From contig CM071579.1 of NCBI GenBank assembly GCA_036426205.1, positions 16,660,267 to 16,724,266 of the forward strand: DNA of 64,000 nt. The letters run 5' to 3'. The notes below the pieces were generated by a model. That model saw only the letters and a program-made list of their open reading frames with translations, did not search any database and was not told where the DNA came from. Shown piece after piece: positions 33,478 through 45,289 of this stretch. The DNA is from Ascaphus truei. Lineage: Eukaryota; Chordata; Amphibia; Anura; Ascaphidae. The translations under genes and the position numbers were made by a program. Position 1 is the stretch's first letter, and each line of letters starts with the position of its first letter.

Positions 33478-35075
33478 AAATCAGCCCTTGTCGACCCACT
33501 GCTGAATGAAGGCCTTCTCAATGATCTTTCAGGTACTGCGGTCGCAAGCCTCTTCTCCACATTACTCCAATGATTTCATCCTCCAGTCTAACTTTAGTCA
33601 TCGTCTTGGTCTTTTAATATCTATTGGAAGCCAGTTGAGTACCATCTTTCTCCAGCAATAGTAATTTTCATATTTTCATAGTAATTTACTGACATATTTC
33701 CGGCTTGTGGCAGCTATCCCATTTGGCCTGGTAGGCCTAGAGCAGCAAACTTTTGGGGCGTCAAAAATGTCCACCCCCATATACATTTGCCGTGCTCTCA
33801 GGCCTATCGGAACTAATGGGGAGTCACTTACATATGCCGGGTGCATCCTTGCTGTCTCCTTTCTGCTGCCCTCCTCCTCCTGATTTGCAGACCAATGTGG
33901 CCTCACACGCATCTTGTTGCCATGGCAACGTGATGTCGCAGCATCAAGTGGCATCTTGACATCGCGTTACATGGCAACGAGACGCAGTGTCACGCCCCTT
34001 TGGCGAAATGGAAGGAGGAGGAGGCGGCATAAAGGAGGCGGCCGGCACATGTAAGTGCCTAGGGACGGGGGATTTGGAAATCCGCCTATGTGTCCAGCCC
34101 ACTCCTATTTAATTTCTTCACCCTTGCGATGAACCCTTTTGTTTGGTTTTCAAACCCGTTCATTCTTTTTCCTGTCTCTTCAGGTAATGCCAAGCACACA
34201 TCTCTCCATTGCATTGTCTGAAGCTTATGAATGATCTTTACATTTAGGGTCCAAGTTTCACATTCATACATGAGCATGGGCAAAATAAACTGATCAAACA
34301 TGTTCTTCTTGAGCCACAGTGGAAGGTTACCTTGAAATACTGTCTTATTTATTCCAAATGTGCTTCATCCTATCTTCATTCTACTATTTATTTCCTTCAA
34401 AAGGCTCCCATCCATTGCTATTTGCTGGCCATTGTTGACATAGTCTTCTACTGCTTCTTCTAGTTCTATTCCATTTATTTGAATCTTTGCAGACTTGACA
34501 CATTTGTTGATCATCACTTTGGTCTTGCTGAGATTTTTATGGAGACTAACTTTCATATTTGCTTCAGCGAGTTCCCCAATGTGTTGCTGGAGGTCTTCTT
34601 GACTGTGGCAAAAATAACAATGTCACCTAATCGTAGGTGTCTCAAATGTTCAACGTTGATTTTGATTCCTTTTTCTTCCCAATCTAATGTCTTGAACAAT
34701 TCTTAAATTGTTGTTGTGAAAAGCTTTGGTGACACGGTGTCTCCCTGCCCCACTCTCTTGCTGATAATTATCTTGCTTGTATCTTTATGTAATCTAATGT
34801 TTGATGTGGCATGCTCATAAATGTTATTTATAATACCACTGTACGCTTCTTCAACATTTTGTCTTAATACATCACGGACCACTGAGGTGCAGACAGAATC
34901 AAATATTTTTTTATAATCTATGAATACTGAAATGAGTAGTAAATGTATTACTGTAATTACATTGGGTAATCACTTCTTGTATGATTTGTATGTGGCTCAT
35001 TGTGTTCAGGGTCTGTTGTAGCCCATTAGTGAGTATCTTCGTAAAAATCTTGTAAGTGATTCTTTTTTAACTTCT
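33478..35075 (-). pseudogene. RTE-clade LINE ORF2 remnant with insertion
   Basis: Minus-strand frames carry the RT segments KRVGQGDTVSPKLF and LDWEEKGIKINVEHLRHLR (about 34620-34780). Thumb/connection pieces follow, such as KTKVMINKCVKSAKIQING and LPMLMYECETWTLN, and the terminal EKAFIQQWVDKG (near 33490). This is the order and wording of RTE-type ORF2. Many stops and shifts interrupt it. The catalytic FADD position reads LGD in this copy, and the endonuclease domain is absent. A GC-rich block of about 400 bases, 33690-34085, interrupts the ORF inside RSGLDTWAGH-like sequence and is probably a later insertion. Confidence 0.75.
33690..34085. mobile_element. GC-rich insertion within the RTE ORF, possibly a hAT MITE
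   Basis: The RTE protein similarity stops at 34085 and resumes near 33690. The intervening GC-rich block has CATGGCAACG and TGGCATCTTGACATCGCG words similar in style to the MITEs at 20354 and 60719. Terminal repeats were not resolved. Confidence 0.4.
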
Positions 35076-35239
35076 TTTTTATTAGAGTTTCAGAAAAACA
35101 AAAAGTAAGGAATACAGAAAATAGAAAAGGGGACGGGGGGGGAGGGCGAAGGAAAAAGTACCACATTTTTAACACAGGTAACGTAAAATATATCAACGAT
35201 GAGTGTCCACATCACCGCTCACTTCACACAATAATCAAC

Positions 35240-37175
35240 TCTCTGAAAGAGGATACAATTGCTGACTAATTTAAGGAAAACGTGGAATGCATACGTCAGC
35301 ACTTCCCCTCTGTTTCCTCCTCCCATCCTACACCGCTTCCTAACTCTCCTCCCGCCTTCCTTGACTCTTTTTCTGCTGTTAGAGGAGGATGTGTCACTGC
35401 TGATCTCCTTTTATCCCTATACCACTTGCCCTCTTGACCACATTCCCTCCCATCTCCTAAAACCTCTTGCTCCTACTATAATCCCTATGCTCACACACAT
35501 TTTTAGCTTCTCCCTCTACTCTGTTACCTTTTCCTCCTCCTTCAAACATGCAACAGTTATACCATTACTCAAAAACAGCAAGCTTGACCCTACCTGTCTT
35601 TCTAACAATCGACCGGTCTCTCTCCTGCCTTTTGCCTCTAAACTCCTTGAACATCTTGTATTCTCTCTCTTGCTCCATTTCTCAACATCTATTCTCTCCT
35701 AGACCCTCTACAATCTGGCTTCCGAACTGATCACTCGACTGAAACAGCCCTCATTAAAATAATGAATGACCTCCATGCTGCCAAAGACAGAGGTCATTAC
35801 ACTCTGCCCATATTACTCGATCTCTCTGCAGTATTTGACACCGTGGACCACCCTCTTCTTCTTCACATTGTTCATACTCTTGGTATTTGTAACAAAGCTC
35901 TATCCTGGATCTCCTCTTACCTCTCCCATCGTCTCTTTTGCTAACACTTCCTCCTCCTCTATCGTTCTCTCTATGGGTCTACCTCAGGGCTCTGTCCTGG
36001 GACCCCTTCTCTTTACACACACTCTCTAGGTGACCTAACTCTTGGGTTTAAATATCACCTCTATGCTGACAACACACAAATTTACTTTTCAACCCCTGAC
36101 CTTACATTTGCTGTACAGACCAAAGTTTCTGAATGTCTCTCCGCGATATCCGGGATGGCCCTCCGCCGACTTAAACTTAACATGGCAAAAAGAGAGCTCG
36201 TTATACTTCCTCCCAAACCTGGCCCTACTACTCCTTCCACATTACTGTTGGAAGTACCATCATTCACCCAGTAGCCCAAGCACGCTGCCTAGGGGTCACA
36301 CTCGACTCCTCTCTCACATTCTCCTCTCACATTCAAAACGTATCTATAACCTGTCACTTTTACCTCTGCAATATTACAAAGATACGCCCTTTCCTCTATT
36401 ACTCAACTGCTAAAACTCTAACTCAGGCCCTCATTCTCTCCCTTCTCGATTACTGTAACCTTCTGCTGTCTGGCCTTCCTGCCTCTAACCTGTCTCCCTT
36501 ACAATCTAATCAAAATGCTGCTGCCAGAATCACTCTACTCTTTCCTAAATCTGTCTCAGTTTCTCCTCTGCTGAAATCACTCTCCTGGCTTCGTATCAAA
36601 TCTCGCATCTCGCACTCAATTCTCCTCCTCACTTTTAAAGCTTTACAATCTTCTGCTCCTCCTTACATCTCAGCCCTAATTTCTCGCTATGCACCATCCC
36701 GACTCCTGCGTTCTGCTCAAGGATGTCTTCTCTCTACCCCTTTGTATCTAAAGCCCTCTCTCACCTTAAACCTTTCTCACTGGCTGCCCCACACCTCTGG
36801 AATGCCCTTACCCTCAACACCCGACTAGCATCCTCTCTATCCACCTTTAAGACCCACCTTAAGACACACTTGCTTAAAGAAGCATATGAGTAGCACCATA
36901 GATATTACTAGACACATGATACATAAAGCTTGGCCCCCTGCAGACGCACTTACCAGAATGCCCTCCTACTGTCTCTGCACGTTCTTCCTACCTACCAATT
37001 AGATTGTAAGCTTTTCGAAGCAGGGACCCCTCTTCCGAAATGTTATTTTTATGTCTGAAGCCCTTATTCCCATGATCTGTTATTTGTATTATTTTTTTAT
37101 TTATATGATTGTCACGTGTATTAGTACTGTGAAGCGCTATGTACATTAATGGAACGTAATAAATAAAGACATACA
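35240..37175 (+). pseudogene. L2/CR1-like LINE ORF2 remnant, 5' truncated
   Basis: RT blocks occur in order: [33 protein letters not shown] (motif A), GLPQGSVLGPLLF (motif B) and HLYADNTQIYFS (motif C), where the usual YADD reads YADN (36062-36073). C-terminal segments include PLECPYPQHP-type sequence near 36790. Frameshifts and stops near 35700, 35940, 36030 and 36270 break the frame. A 3' UTR with TTAGATTGTAAGCTTTTCG ends in AATAAATAAAGACATACATA at 37155-37178. No endonuclease domain is present. The element would have encoded a target-primed reverse transcriptase. This copy is dead. Confidence 0.88.
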
Positions 37176-37189
37176 TACATACAACTCTC

Positions 37190-38080
37190 TAACCACACTG
37201 ATTCAAAGATTCACAGATTCCCCTTAGAGTACCAGGGCTCTCATACCTTGTGAAAATTTATTGTGTTATGTTTTACATAGGCTGTTAATCTCTCCAATGA
37301 TTGGACCTCATTTACTCTCAAAATAATCTCTTTGCTGGAAGGGTGTTAGGTCTTTTTCCAGGTCCCTGCGATTGCATGCAGTGGTAAGAATATGTAAAAA
37401 TAATTTACATGTATTTTGGTTCAAATTATCCAGGGGTTTCCCCAGAACCATTGTTAGTGGGTCTAGAGGGATTCTTCTCAATTATTTCTCGTATCAAATT
37501 CTGCAATATTACCCAAAATCTCTATATTTTTGGGCAGAACAACCAGTTATTGGCCATATCCCCAACACCACTGCAGCCTCTCCAACAAAGATTCATGGCC
37601 CCTGGGTAAATCTGCCTCAACCTCTGAGGAAAAATGGAAAAAAGACATCTGAAGCAACTGCAGTTGAACCGGCAATCAGCACAGATGATCCCGGACAGAA
37701 AAAGGCTTTTTTGGTACACACATAGGAACAGGTTAGACAGTACCATATCCTCCCTCAACGCGTTTCACGTCACAAGGGCGCTTCGTCTAGGAGGAGTCAG
37801 ATACCATCTAAAAATAACTTTAAAATATTCTCTTTTTATATATAGATGTATTTGTTACATTGTCCCAAATGTCTTCCCAGTCTTCCCACGAGATCTCTAT
37901 CTGGAAGTCATGGGCCCATTGATCCATAAAACGGTGAGTGCAGGAGATGTTAATTTCCACTGGGGTGGGGCCTGATATGTGGTTTGCATCGCAGCTCGGG
38001 ACGCTGGTAATTATAACAAAGACCGTAACAATGGGTAAGCGGCAAATAATGTCAAACACAGGTGCTGGGGGTAGTGTCAC
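37190..38080 (-). pseudogene. L1-type LINE ORF2 C-terminal fragment (minus), with insert
   Basis: Minus-strand frames give QWAHDFQIEISWEDWEDIW (near 37900), then KVIFRWYLTP-like sequence (near 37800), RLRQIYPGAMNLCWRGCSG and WLFCPKI (37530-37630). The wording and order match the C-terminal end of vertebrate L1/Tx1 ORF2. Between RWYLTP and QRLRQIYPG about 155 extra bases (roughly 37640-37795) break the ORF. They contain a hammerhead-like motif. There are several further shifts and stops. Confidence 0.6.
37752..37795 (-). ncRNA. Hammerhead-like motif inside L1 fragment
   Basis: On the minus strand CTAGACGAAGCG...GACGTGAAACGCGTTG follows the CUGANGA / stem II / GAAAC order with mismatches. It lies in the extra segment within the L1 ORF and may derive from a Penelope-like terminus. 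Confidence 0.35.
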
Positions 38081-38185
38081 AACCCCTGTGGGTCTTGCCA
38101 GTATCCTGCCACTTCAGGTCACGGATACTGAGGCAGCATTTTATGCCGGAGCATTGAAATAATAATTAGGGGTGTAAGGCAGGCC

Positions 38186-39282
38186 TTGTCACCATTGGTG
38201 ACACTGTTAGCTAAATGTCAATTAGGAAACACGGGAGTCTCAAGCGAGGCTCAGGTGGTGGCAGCATCTGAGATCGTCATAGCGTCCCAGCAAGGACTGG
38301 GAGACACGGCAGGGGTGGGGGGGGGGGGGGGGGGGCCCATGCAATGCGAATCAACGCATGCAGCATTGACGATACAAACCTTAGTGGAGAACACGAGTGC
38401 ATCCACTTCAACTACAACATTACCTCCTAGACAAGGGTTAGCTGAGAGCGGGGGTACATCCACATCAGCAGCAACATTACATTCAGCTTTGCTTACTCAA
38501 ATCGTAGTTCAGAACACAAGCACAGTTACGCCAGCGACAACGTCGGAGGTTAAAAGTTGTCGGAAGTTGTATATGGGGATTCATCCACAACCATCACCAG
38601 GTCATTAGGTACACATTTGCTGAAAGAAGGGAGAAGATATGGGCGGGGGATTACGTGGAAATTGTAACATTGCTTCCAGGCTATAGGGAGGCGTCGGCAA
38701 GGTCATCCAAAAAAGAGGAGTCCAAGACAAAGGACACATAGAGACATCTTTTTCCACGCACACACCAAAACTGGGCACAAGTTTTCTGAATTTGGCAGGC
38801 GTAATGGGGGAAAAGAAACCACAATTGTGTTCAACACTCTTTAAGTACCAAGACATAATTAGAAATGCTTACCTGAAATACGGGGCATTGGGTGGTGGAA
38901 ATTTGACGAGGAATTCAGACAGGGCATGTAAGCTAACAAGGGAAAGGTATCCTGGAATGTTAAGGATGTAGATCTATATCTAAAGCATATCTCGGGAGGA
39001 GATTTGACGCCCTTTCGCGGATCGAGTGACGGCGGTAGGGGCGCATGGCTATCGGGCGCTCAAACGCTCAAACAGCCAGGCGTACGTTGGGTATTTAATG
39101 AGTCCAAATGTAAATACAACAACTGCCGGTTCCGGCACATCTGCGCCACTTGTGGGGGCCAGCATACTAGGACAAAATGCCTTAGGAAAGGCACACATGA
39201 ATTTAAAAGCGCAGGACAGAAAAAGTGGAAAAGGAAGTTGAATTGGGGAGGATGGTGGGCCCATTTGTTTCCCCCCCTTTAG
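38186..39282 (+). pseudogene. DIRS-like ORF1 (Gag-like) remnant
   Basis: An Ala/Ser/Thr-rich N-terminal part (38186-38608) is followed by broken frames. A Cys/His-rich block at about 39085-39190 reads CKYNNCRFRHICATCGGQH and then TKC, a motif typical of DIRS ORF1 proteins that probably binds nucleic acid. Stops and shifts lie between the two parts. The assignment of the N-terminal part rests on position only. Confidence 0.6.
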
Positions 39283-39399
39283 TAATCACAGGATTTCCCC
39301 ATTAGGGGTGGTCCCCAAGAAAGAGATGGGGGCCTTTAGATTAATCCAGCACCTATTTTACCCTGAAGAGTCGTCAGGTAATGACGCATCGATCGGGAC

Positions 39400-40730
39400 A
39401 TGTGTTCTGTGACTTACGCAAATTTTGACCAAACGCCGGTGCTAGTGGGGAGAATGGGGCGGGGAGCTTTGATGTCAAAAGCAGACATCAAATCAGCATT
39501 CAGACTTCTGCCAGTGCATCCGGAGTATTTCCATTTACTGGGCTGCATGCTGGAGGGACAATACTTTGTGGACTTATGCTTACCAATGGGTTGCGCGCTG
39601 TCCTGTTTTTAATGTGAAACCTTTAGCACATTTCTTGAGTGGGGAGTGTGCAAGAGGGTACAGGCGGGCGAGGGTACAGGTGGTAGGGACTATCCACTAT
39701 TTGGATGATTTGCTGTTTGTTGGCCCCAGGGTTCAGATTTGTTTGCAAGGTGGCTGTTCCAATTTTCAGCACGTGAATTTGGCGTCCCGTTGGCTGACGA
39801 AAGACGTGCACTCTACAACTGTCCTTAGTTTTTTAGGCTTTGCGATTGACTCAGTGAGGATGGAGTTCAGGCTACCGCCTGAGAAGCTTGTCGCTTTAGA
39901 CAAGCTGATCAGGGAATTCATACTCCTGAGAAACACCTCACTGCAGCAATTTCAATCACTGCTCGGCCACTTACTTTTTGCAGCACGTATAATGTCAGTG
40001 GAAAGGGTGTTCACTAGGCACCTGTCGGCTGCCACAGCTGGGGCAAAATGCCCTAACTATTTAATTCGGGTTACAGCGGAAATCCGCAAGGATTTGGCGG
40101 TGTAGTTAGAATTTTTCAAAAATACAATGGCAGGACTTTGTGGCACGGGTGCCCAGCCCAAAACACTGACCTGCAGCTCTTCACAGATGCCTCAGGATCA
40201 GTGAGCTTTGGGGCATAATTTAACGGGGTGTGGTGCGCAGAACGGTGATCACTCAACTAGAGAGGGACTCAGCTCATTAGGAATCTAACATTCTTAGAAC
40301 TATTCTCTTTGATTGTTGCCGTGCGGCTATGGGGTCCCCTGTTTGCAAACCGAGAAGTTACTTTCTGGTCAGACAACATGGGGGTAGTAGAGGCGAGGCG
40401 GTGAAAAACTTTGGTTCACGGTCACCGCCAGTATTGGCCCTGTTGTGTAAGTTCGTACTGTTGTGCCTTCAACTTAACATTGCTTTCAGGGCACGGCACA
40501 TCCCGGAGGTTGAAAATAACATCGCTGATGCTTTATCCAGATTACAGATGGCGCCGTTTCGGAAGCTGGCACCAGAGGCGGAGATTTACGGCAGCTGGTG
40601 TCCAGTAGACTTGTGTGATCTGGGGATGGTTCCGTGATGGATTTAGTAAGAGCCTCATTGGCTCCGGGTTCGTGGGGTGCTTACACAGCATCATGGCACG
40701 ACTATCAAAATTTAACGAGCTAGGGTGAGA
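39400..40730 (+). pseudogene. DIRS-like RT-RNase H-recombinase remnant
   Basis: RT motif A reads KADIKSAFRLLPVHP and the palm continues as GCMLEGQYFVDLCLPMGCAL. The catalytic motif is HYLDDLLFVG (39698-39727). RNase H follows, with DLQLFTDASGSVSFGA (near 40165) and SDNMGVVEA-like and ENNIADALSRLQM (near 40520-40550) sequences. After a stop, SLAPGSWGAYTASWHDYQ-like sequence near 40650-40715 resembles the N-terminal part of a tyrosine recombinase. Frames shift near 39610, 39760, 40105 and 40390. The recombinase catalytic part is missing, so integration function is lost. Confidence 0.85.
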
Positions 40731-40825
40731 GACATCTGAAATAGGGGCGTTGCTGTCTTACATACTAAGCTTGAGAGCAAAGGGTTTATCGGGCGGGGTT
40801 TATTGGGAAAAAAGTGACGGTTATT

Positions 40826-41080
40826 TTTTAAATTTTATTTAGAAAAATGTTTTACCAGGAAGTAATACATTGAGAGTTACCTCTCGTTTTCAAGTATGTC
40901 CTGGGCACAGAGCTATAAAAATACATTGTTACATTAAAAGAACAGAGGTTATACAGTCAATTCCCAGGCATTTCATGGACAGATAAAGTTGGAAAATTGA
41001 GTACAAGGGATAAAGGGGCTGGTGAGTTTCAGATTGAAATTGGGCAACTTTAACATCACTTTAACATCAGTGAACGGCAA
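40826..41080 (-). mobile_element. LINE-like 3' tail, copy 3 (minus)
   Basis: AAATTTTATTTAGAAAAATG, then TTTTACCAGGAAGTAATACA ... CAAGTATGTCCTGGGCACAG, as at 32756. It truncates the DIRS-like element. Confidence 0.65.
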
Positions 41081-42999
41081 CAAAAGGCTCACAGTCTTTA
41101 GCTGTCCTTCCCAGGTTTTAAGCTCACCCCTCTGCCCTTCCCAAGTCAGCAGGTATTTTTCATTCTAGTGGCTATAGATCCAATGTTGGTCTTTCTCCCT
41201 CCTAATAGAGGTAAATGAGAATTTTAATCCTAATAGAGGTATATTAGTATTTTATCTGGTAGTGTTAGGACCTGCGAACTGGGTCTGCCTTGTCGTGGCT
41301 CGCTGGCTTACAACGCTTTGGCCAAAGGGTTAAACTAAATGACCCCTTTTCAAGAGAATATATAAGTATTTTACTGTGTATTTTTGTCATATTGGATGTA
41401 TCATTGGGCTTCTCTGTCGTTTGTTGTACATTTGCCACGCTCAATAGCTCTCCTTTATGACACTTATATACTATACATATATATTTTGTGGGGGCTCAGG
41501 GTTTCCTAAAATGAGCTTGCTGGGGTTCTGTGTGTTGTTTGTTAAATACACGAAGAGACAGTATTTTAATGCTTCGGTCCATTGCTAACATGCCAAATGT
41601 GTCCAGATCCCAGTAAAAAAGTTATGCTTCTAAACTTTTTGATGGGTCAGTTAACCCATTCACTTCCAGAGGCACAACTTTAGGTAGACAGATAGATCCA
41701 CTAAGGCTTTACAGAAGCTGCATATTTGTATAAAAGCACACTTAATCTTATTTTAATCTTTTTTCTGATATGTTGCCTTTGCAAAAATACAGTGCCGGCA
41801 CACTGCAAAAAAAACTAATAAATAGAGGAGGTATTGTATTGAGTGCTTGTTGGTTTAATCTAGCGCTTTCCTCCATTTTATGATAATTTGCCTACTCGGG
41901 ATACTTCAAAACTGAAAAGAATGGTTCCTTTTTAATAAATCTTTGTCACGTCATTTTCCTCCCAGTCAACAATTCTCAAAACAGCATTAGCAACGTCTTC
42001 CAAATTCACTTTCATCTGTCAGTAACACTGTGAGTGGGAGAATCTACAAGCAGCACGGAAAAGATGGAAATTCTTCATTAACACAGAAACTGCAACAACA
42101 ACAAAAAAGGACATTTATTTTTTATTATTTTAGTTGGGATATTGATAAAAAAAAAAAAAAGCTGAAAGGCTTCTTGTCAATGACCCCAGCCCTTTTTTTT
42201 TTAAAGACCAGAAGGATGAAAACGGAGAGCGAAAGCTTTGCCTTTATTTAGTGATCTGTTAGTAACCCTCAGTCCCTCAATGACGTGTGAGAAGCCCCCA
42301 AAGGGAGTTGGTGAGTCAGAGAGAAGGAGGCATTGAGATTGCTTGAACAACCATTAGCACGTCACTGCTAATCCCACCGACACCTTTCACATGCATGGCA
42401 TTTGTCTCAATGTACAGTACTCTACTGAAGGCTGATACTATGTTTTATTTAAGGGTTTCTCATTGCCTTCTGCAGACAGTTGCTGTAGAAGTTTGACTGA
42501 TTGCTTGCTTATAATGCTTGCTAACACTTCACCAAGTAGAATACATACAGAGCTGCCGGAGAAGCATCAGCAGCAGCAGCAAAAAAAAAAAGAAAAAGAC
42601 ATGAACATTGAATTTTGGTGTCAAGCACAATGTTTTTGGTTCAAAATATGAGGTGTATTTTCTTCAGATCCTTTCTAATTAAAACGACTCAAACACCCCA
42701 CATTCAGAAGACCTAATGATTCCATTCCACAAACATCAGCTCGTAGGCTTAACACATTTTTGCATTGATTGCCTTTCGGTTTATTTAATTTTGGTGCATT
42801 GCAGTGTACGTACAAGGCAAGAAATTTCTTCTTTAAAGTCACAGCCCCGGTGAGATGTTTGTCTGAGTCACAATGAATATTAATGCTCTCCAACTCCGAC
42901 AACAAATGTGCTCTGCTCTTCTCCATGAGCAAAGGAAGAAGGGAAATGCAGATAGACAGGGAAAGAGTTAAGGGTCAATGATTTGATGTTCTTTACATA
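41081..42999. other. Non-coding, apparently unique DNA
   Basis: AT-rich. The stretch 41930-42960 is non-repetitive and free of recognisable transposon words. It could include conserved non-coding sequence, which was not tested. Homopolymer A runs lie at 42149-42161 and 42582-42591. Confidence 0.4.
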
Positions 43000-43938
43000 T
43001 GTTGCAGGGTACCCTCCCTTGCCTGCTCCCTGGCAGTGGTCCCTTCACGTGGGAGGGTTTAGTGTCTGCCATGTTGTGGTTGGCGCAGCCACATACATAG
43101 GGACTGTGTGTAAGGCAGCGGCCATCTTGAAGTTGGCGCTGCAGGAAAAGGAGGTCCTGTCGTTCAGTATTTCCTCTGTGAACTGGAGGCGGCGTGCCAG
43201 TCCTGACAGAGCCATCTAAGGGAGATGTAGAGTCCAGGGAGCTAGTCAAGCCCCCTGGACTTAGCCAGACCCGTTCCCCCGTAGGCTCCGGCTAGTTCCC
43301 CTACACCGTAGTGGAGTGTTGTAGGGCTGGTGAATAGTAAGGAACTTATGCCCTTTAGTGTGTGGACAATTCAGTGGAGTAGACAGAACCGAGGCGGAGG
43401 ATTCCCCAGGCCTAGTGGAATGGCCGCATGGTGCTACCGGACGTAAGGCGAGACAGGGATTGTGTTTGAGGCCTGCAACGTGGGATCATGGATGCGGCCT
43501 GTCTAATTATACCATGGAGTACCCGAGTACCCAGAAAGGTACCCACGTGCACCAACACCACACGGGAGGGTAGCGCTGCCCTCACATATATTTCTGGGAG
43601 GGACTGTTCTGATGGACATTGGGTTTCCGGTGCCCAGGGCACTCTGAGTACTTTGGGGGATGGTTACTGTGATTGTGTGTGTATACTGTATTGCTGAGAC
43701 TATAGGACCATAGTAAATAGGTTGCATATACTTTGTGTGGATTGTGGTTATTGGAGGTATACCGGTTCCCGTGAGGGGCTATCCAGCCAATGCAGGGATC
43801 CTCATGGGAGGAGGCGCTGCACCAGCCAGCCCAGGCTCCCCAAGCACGGAGGCTTAGGCCTCTTGTAAGCCTAACAGGCTAGCACCATAACACCCCTATC
43901 AGCCAGGTCTCACTGAGGAGGAGGGAAGGGGTGTTATA
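43000..43938 (+). mobile_element. Gypsy element 5' LTR
   Basis: Starts TGTTGCAGGGTACCCTCCCT and ends GGGTGTTATA, probably from an original TGTTACA, two bases before the primer site. The first 27 bases recur at 47740 after a polypurine tract. It contains GGAGGCGCTGCACC like two other LTRs in the window. Confidence 0.8.
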
Positions 43939-43940
43939 TT

Positions 43941-43957
43941 TGGAGGCGCTGCTGAGA
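43941..43957 (+). promoter_or_regulatory. Gypsy primer binding site
   Basis: TGGAGGCGCTGCTGAGA begins with TGG two bases after the LTR. It is complementary to a tRNA 3' end, possibly tRNA-Thr-like by eye. The position and TGG start support the call. The tRNA identity is uncertain. Confidence 0.6.
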
Positions 43958-44020
43958 TTCAGACCTGGGGTGCCAAAGACCTAAAGTATATTTATAAAAT
44001 TACAATTTTGTGCAAACAAC

Positions 44021-45020
44021 ATGTCGCTACTGTCCAGAATGGAGGTCCAGCACTGGGACAGGGCAGGGCTGGAACCTCCCAGCCACGCGGTGGCCATTGG
44101 CCATGTGCCTAAATTGACTCTCTCTTATGACATATGCCTGGCCTTAATGGAACATCCAGGGTTTGCTAAAATCTGGGAGGTAGTGCCAATATCTGATTCC
44201 GATTTTGCCTGGGACACGGTGCTAATAGCCAGCAGTATAGACCTGGATGCGAAGAAGGGGCCCAAGGGCGTGCACCTCCATGGAGCCCCAGATGGGGGGT
44301 TCCCCCTATTATACCTGGAGGCTGAGATAAAGAGGTGGAGGATAGATATGGGGGTGCGAATGGGAGTGCCGAAGGGGATGATCCTTGATCCACACCAAAT
44401 AGCCCCCGCCGAGAATGGGGTAGTCTAGAACCCCAGGGTGGCCCTTCTAACTGACATACTGCAGCGGTTGGCTGACACCCTAACCACATCCTCCCATGCT
44501 CACCACGACCACAGGCCAAAGGCCTTCTCTGGGGTGCTGCCCATCCCACTACTCTCTTCACAGGGAATCCCCTAGGGTTGATGAACGAATGCACCGCGTG
44601 CAGGATCAGGAAGTTTCCTTGCGGTTCTATAAGCCTAAAACGAACCGGGAGGCCAAACACTCAGAGGATACTGGCAGCTCCGCCCGGGGGAGCCCGGCAA
44701 AGAAGGACCCCATGGAGGTAACGACTCCGGAACCTTCACGGTCGACACCCCGACCACCAGCGCAGGTGGCTCGAGACTTGGCCCGCTCTTCCGTAGAACA
44801 CCTGACCGGACGCCTCGCTATTATGAGTGCGGGGAGGTGCAGCAAGGATTTCCCGATAGATGGGGTAATTAAGATGCAGATGGACATACCTCAACTCAAT
44901 ACTATCCTAAAGCACCCTATTGAGAAGGAAGCACTGGTGTGTCTTGAACCCAGGAAAGACCCGAATTCACCCATCATATTGGGCACCAACACCGACAGAA
45001 GTGTGCAATCTTCTGTTTAA
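44021..45020 (+). pseudogene. Gypsy Gag-like / N-terminal Pol remnant
   Basis: The first frame (44021-44428) starts MSLLSRMEVQHWDRAGLEPP and resembles N-terminal Gag segments of vertebrate Gypsy/PNMA-type proteins only in position and general style. A stop at 44426 and a shift lead to a second frame (44496-45020), Pro/Lys/Ser-rich then FPIDGVIKMQMDIPQLNTI. This may be a Gag/protease-region remnant. No zinc knuckle or DTG protease motif was seen. Function is assigned mainly from its place between the primer site and the pol remnant. Confidence 0.5.
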
Positions 45021-45289
45021 TATAAGCTTTTAGTATATGCAGTTTTGCTCTATGGTATTTTTTCTCCTACATTGAGGAACATCACACCCAGACCATAACC
45101 ATCTCCTATACCAGGAAGTTAAGTCGGATGATCGAGAGCCACATTGATTGTGGGATATGCTGGTTTTTATTTAAAAAAAATGTGAGTCCACATTCTATTG
45201 AATTCCTAGTATTAGAGACATAATTGAAGCATATTACGCCATGTAGTGTTTATCTGCTTTTTTTTTCATATAATAATAATTATATGGTG

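Larger units (their letters stand above)
38160..40820 (+). mobile_element. DIRS-like tyrosine-recombinase retrotransposon remnant
   Basis: Gag-like zinc-finger region, DIRS-type RT, RNase H and the beginning of a tyrosine recombinase follow in order. The 3' part is cut at about 40820 by a LINE-like tail. Terminal repeats were not found. A G-run at 38317-38335 lies in the Gag-like segment. Confidence 0.8.
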
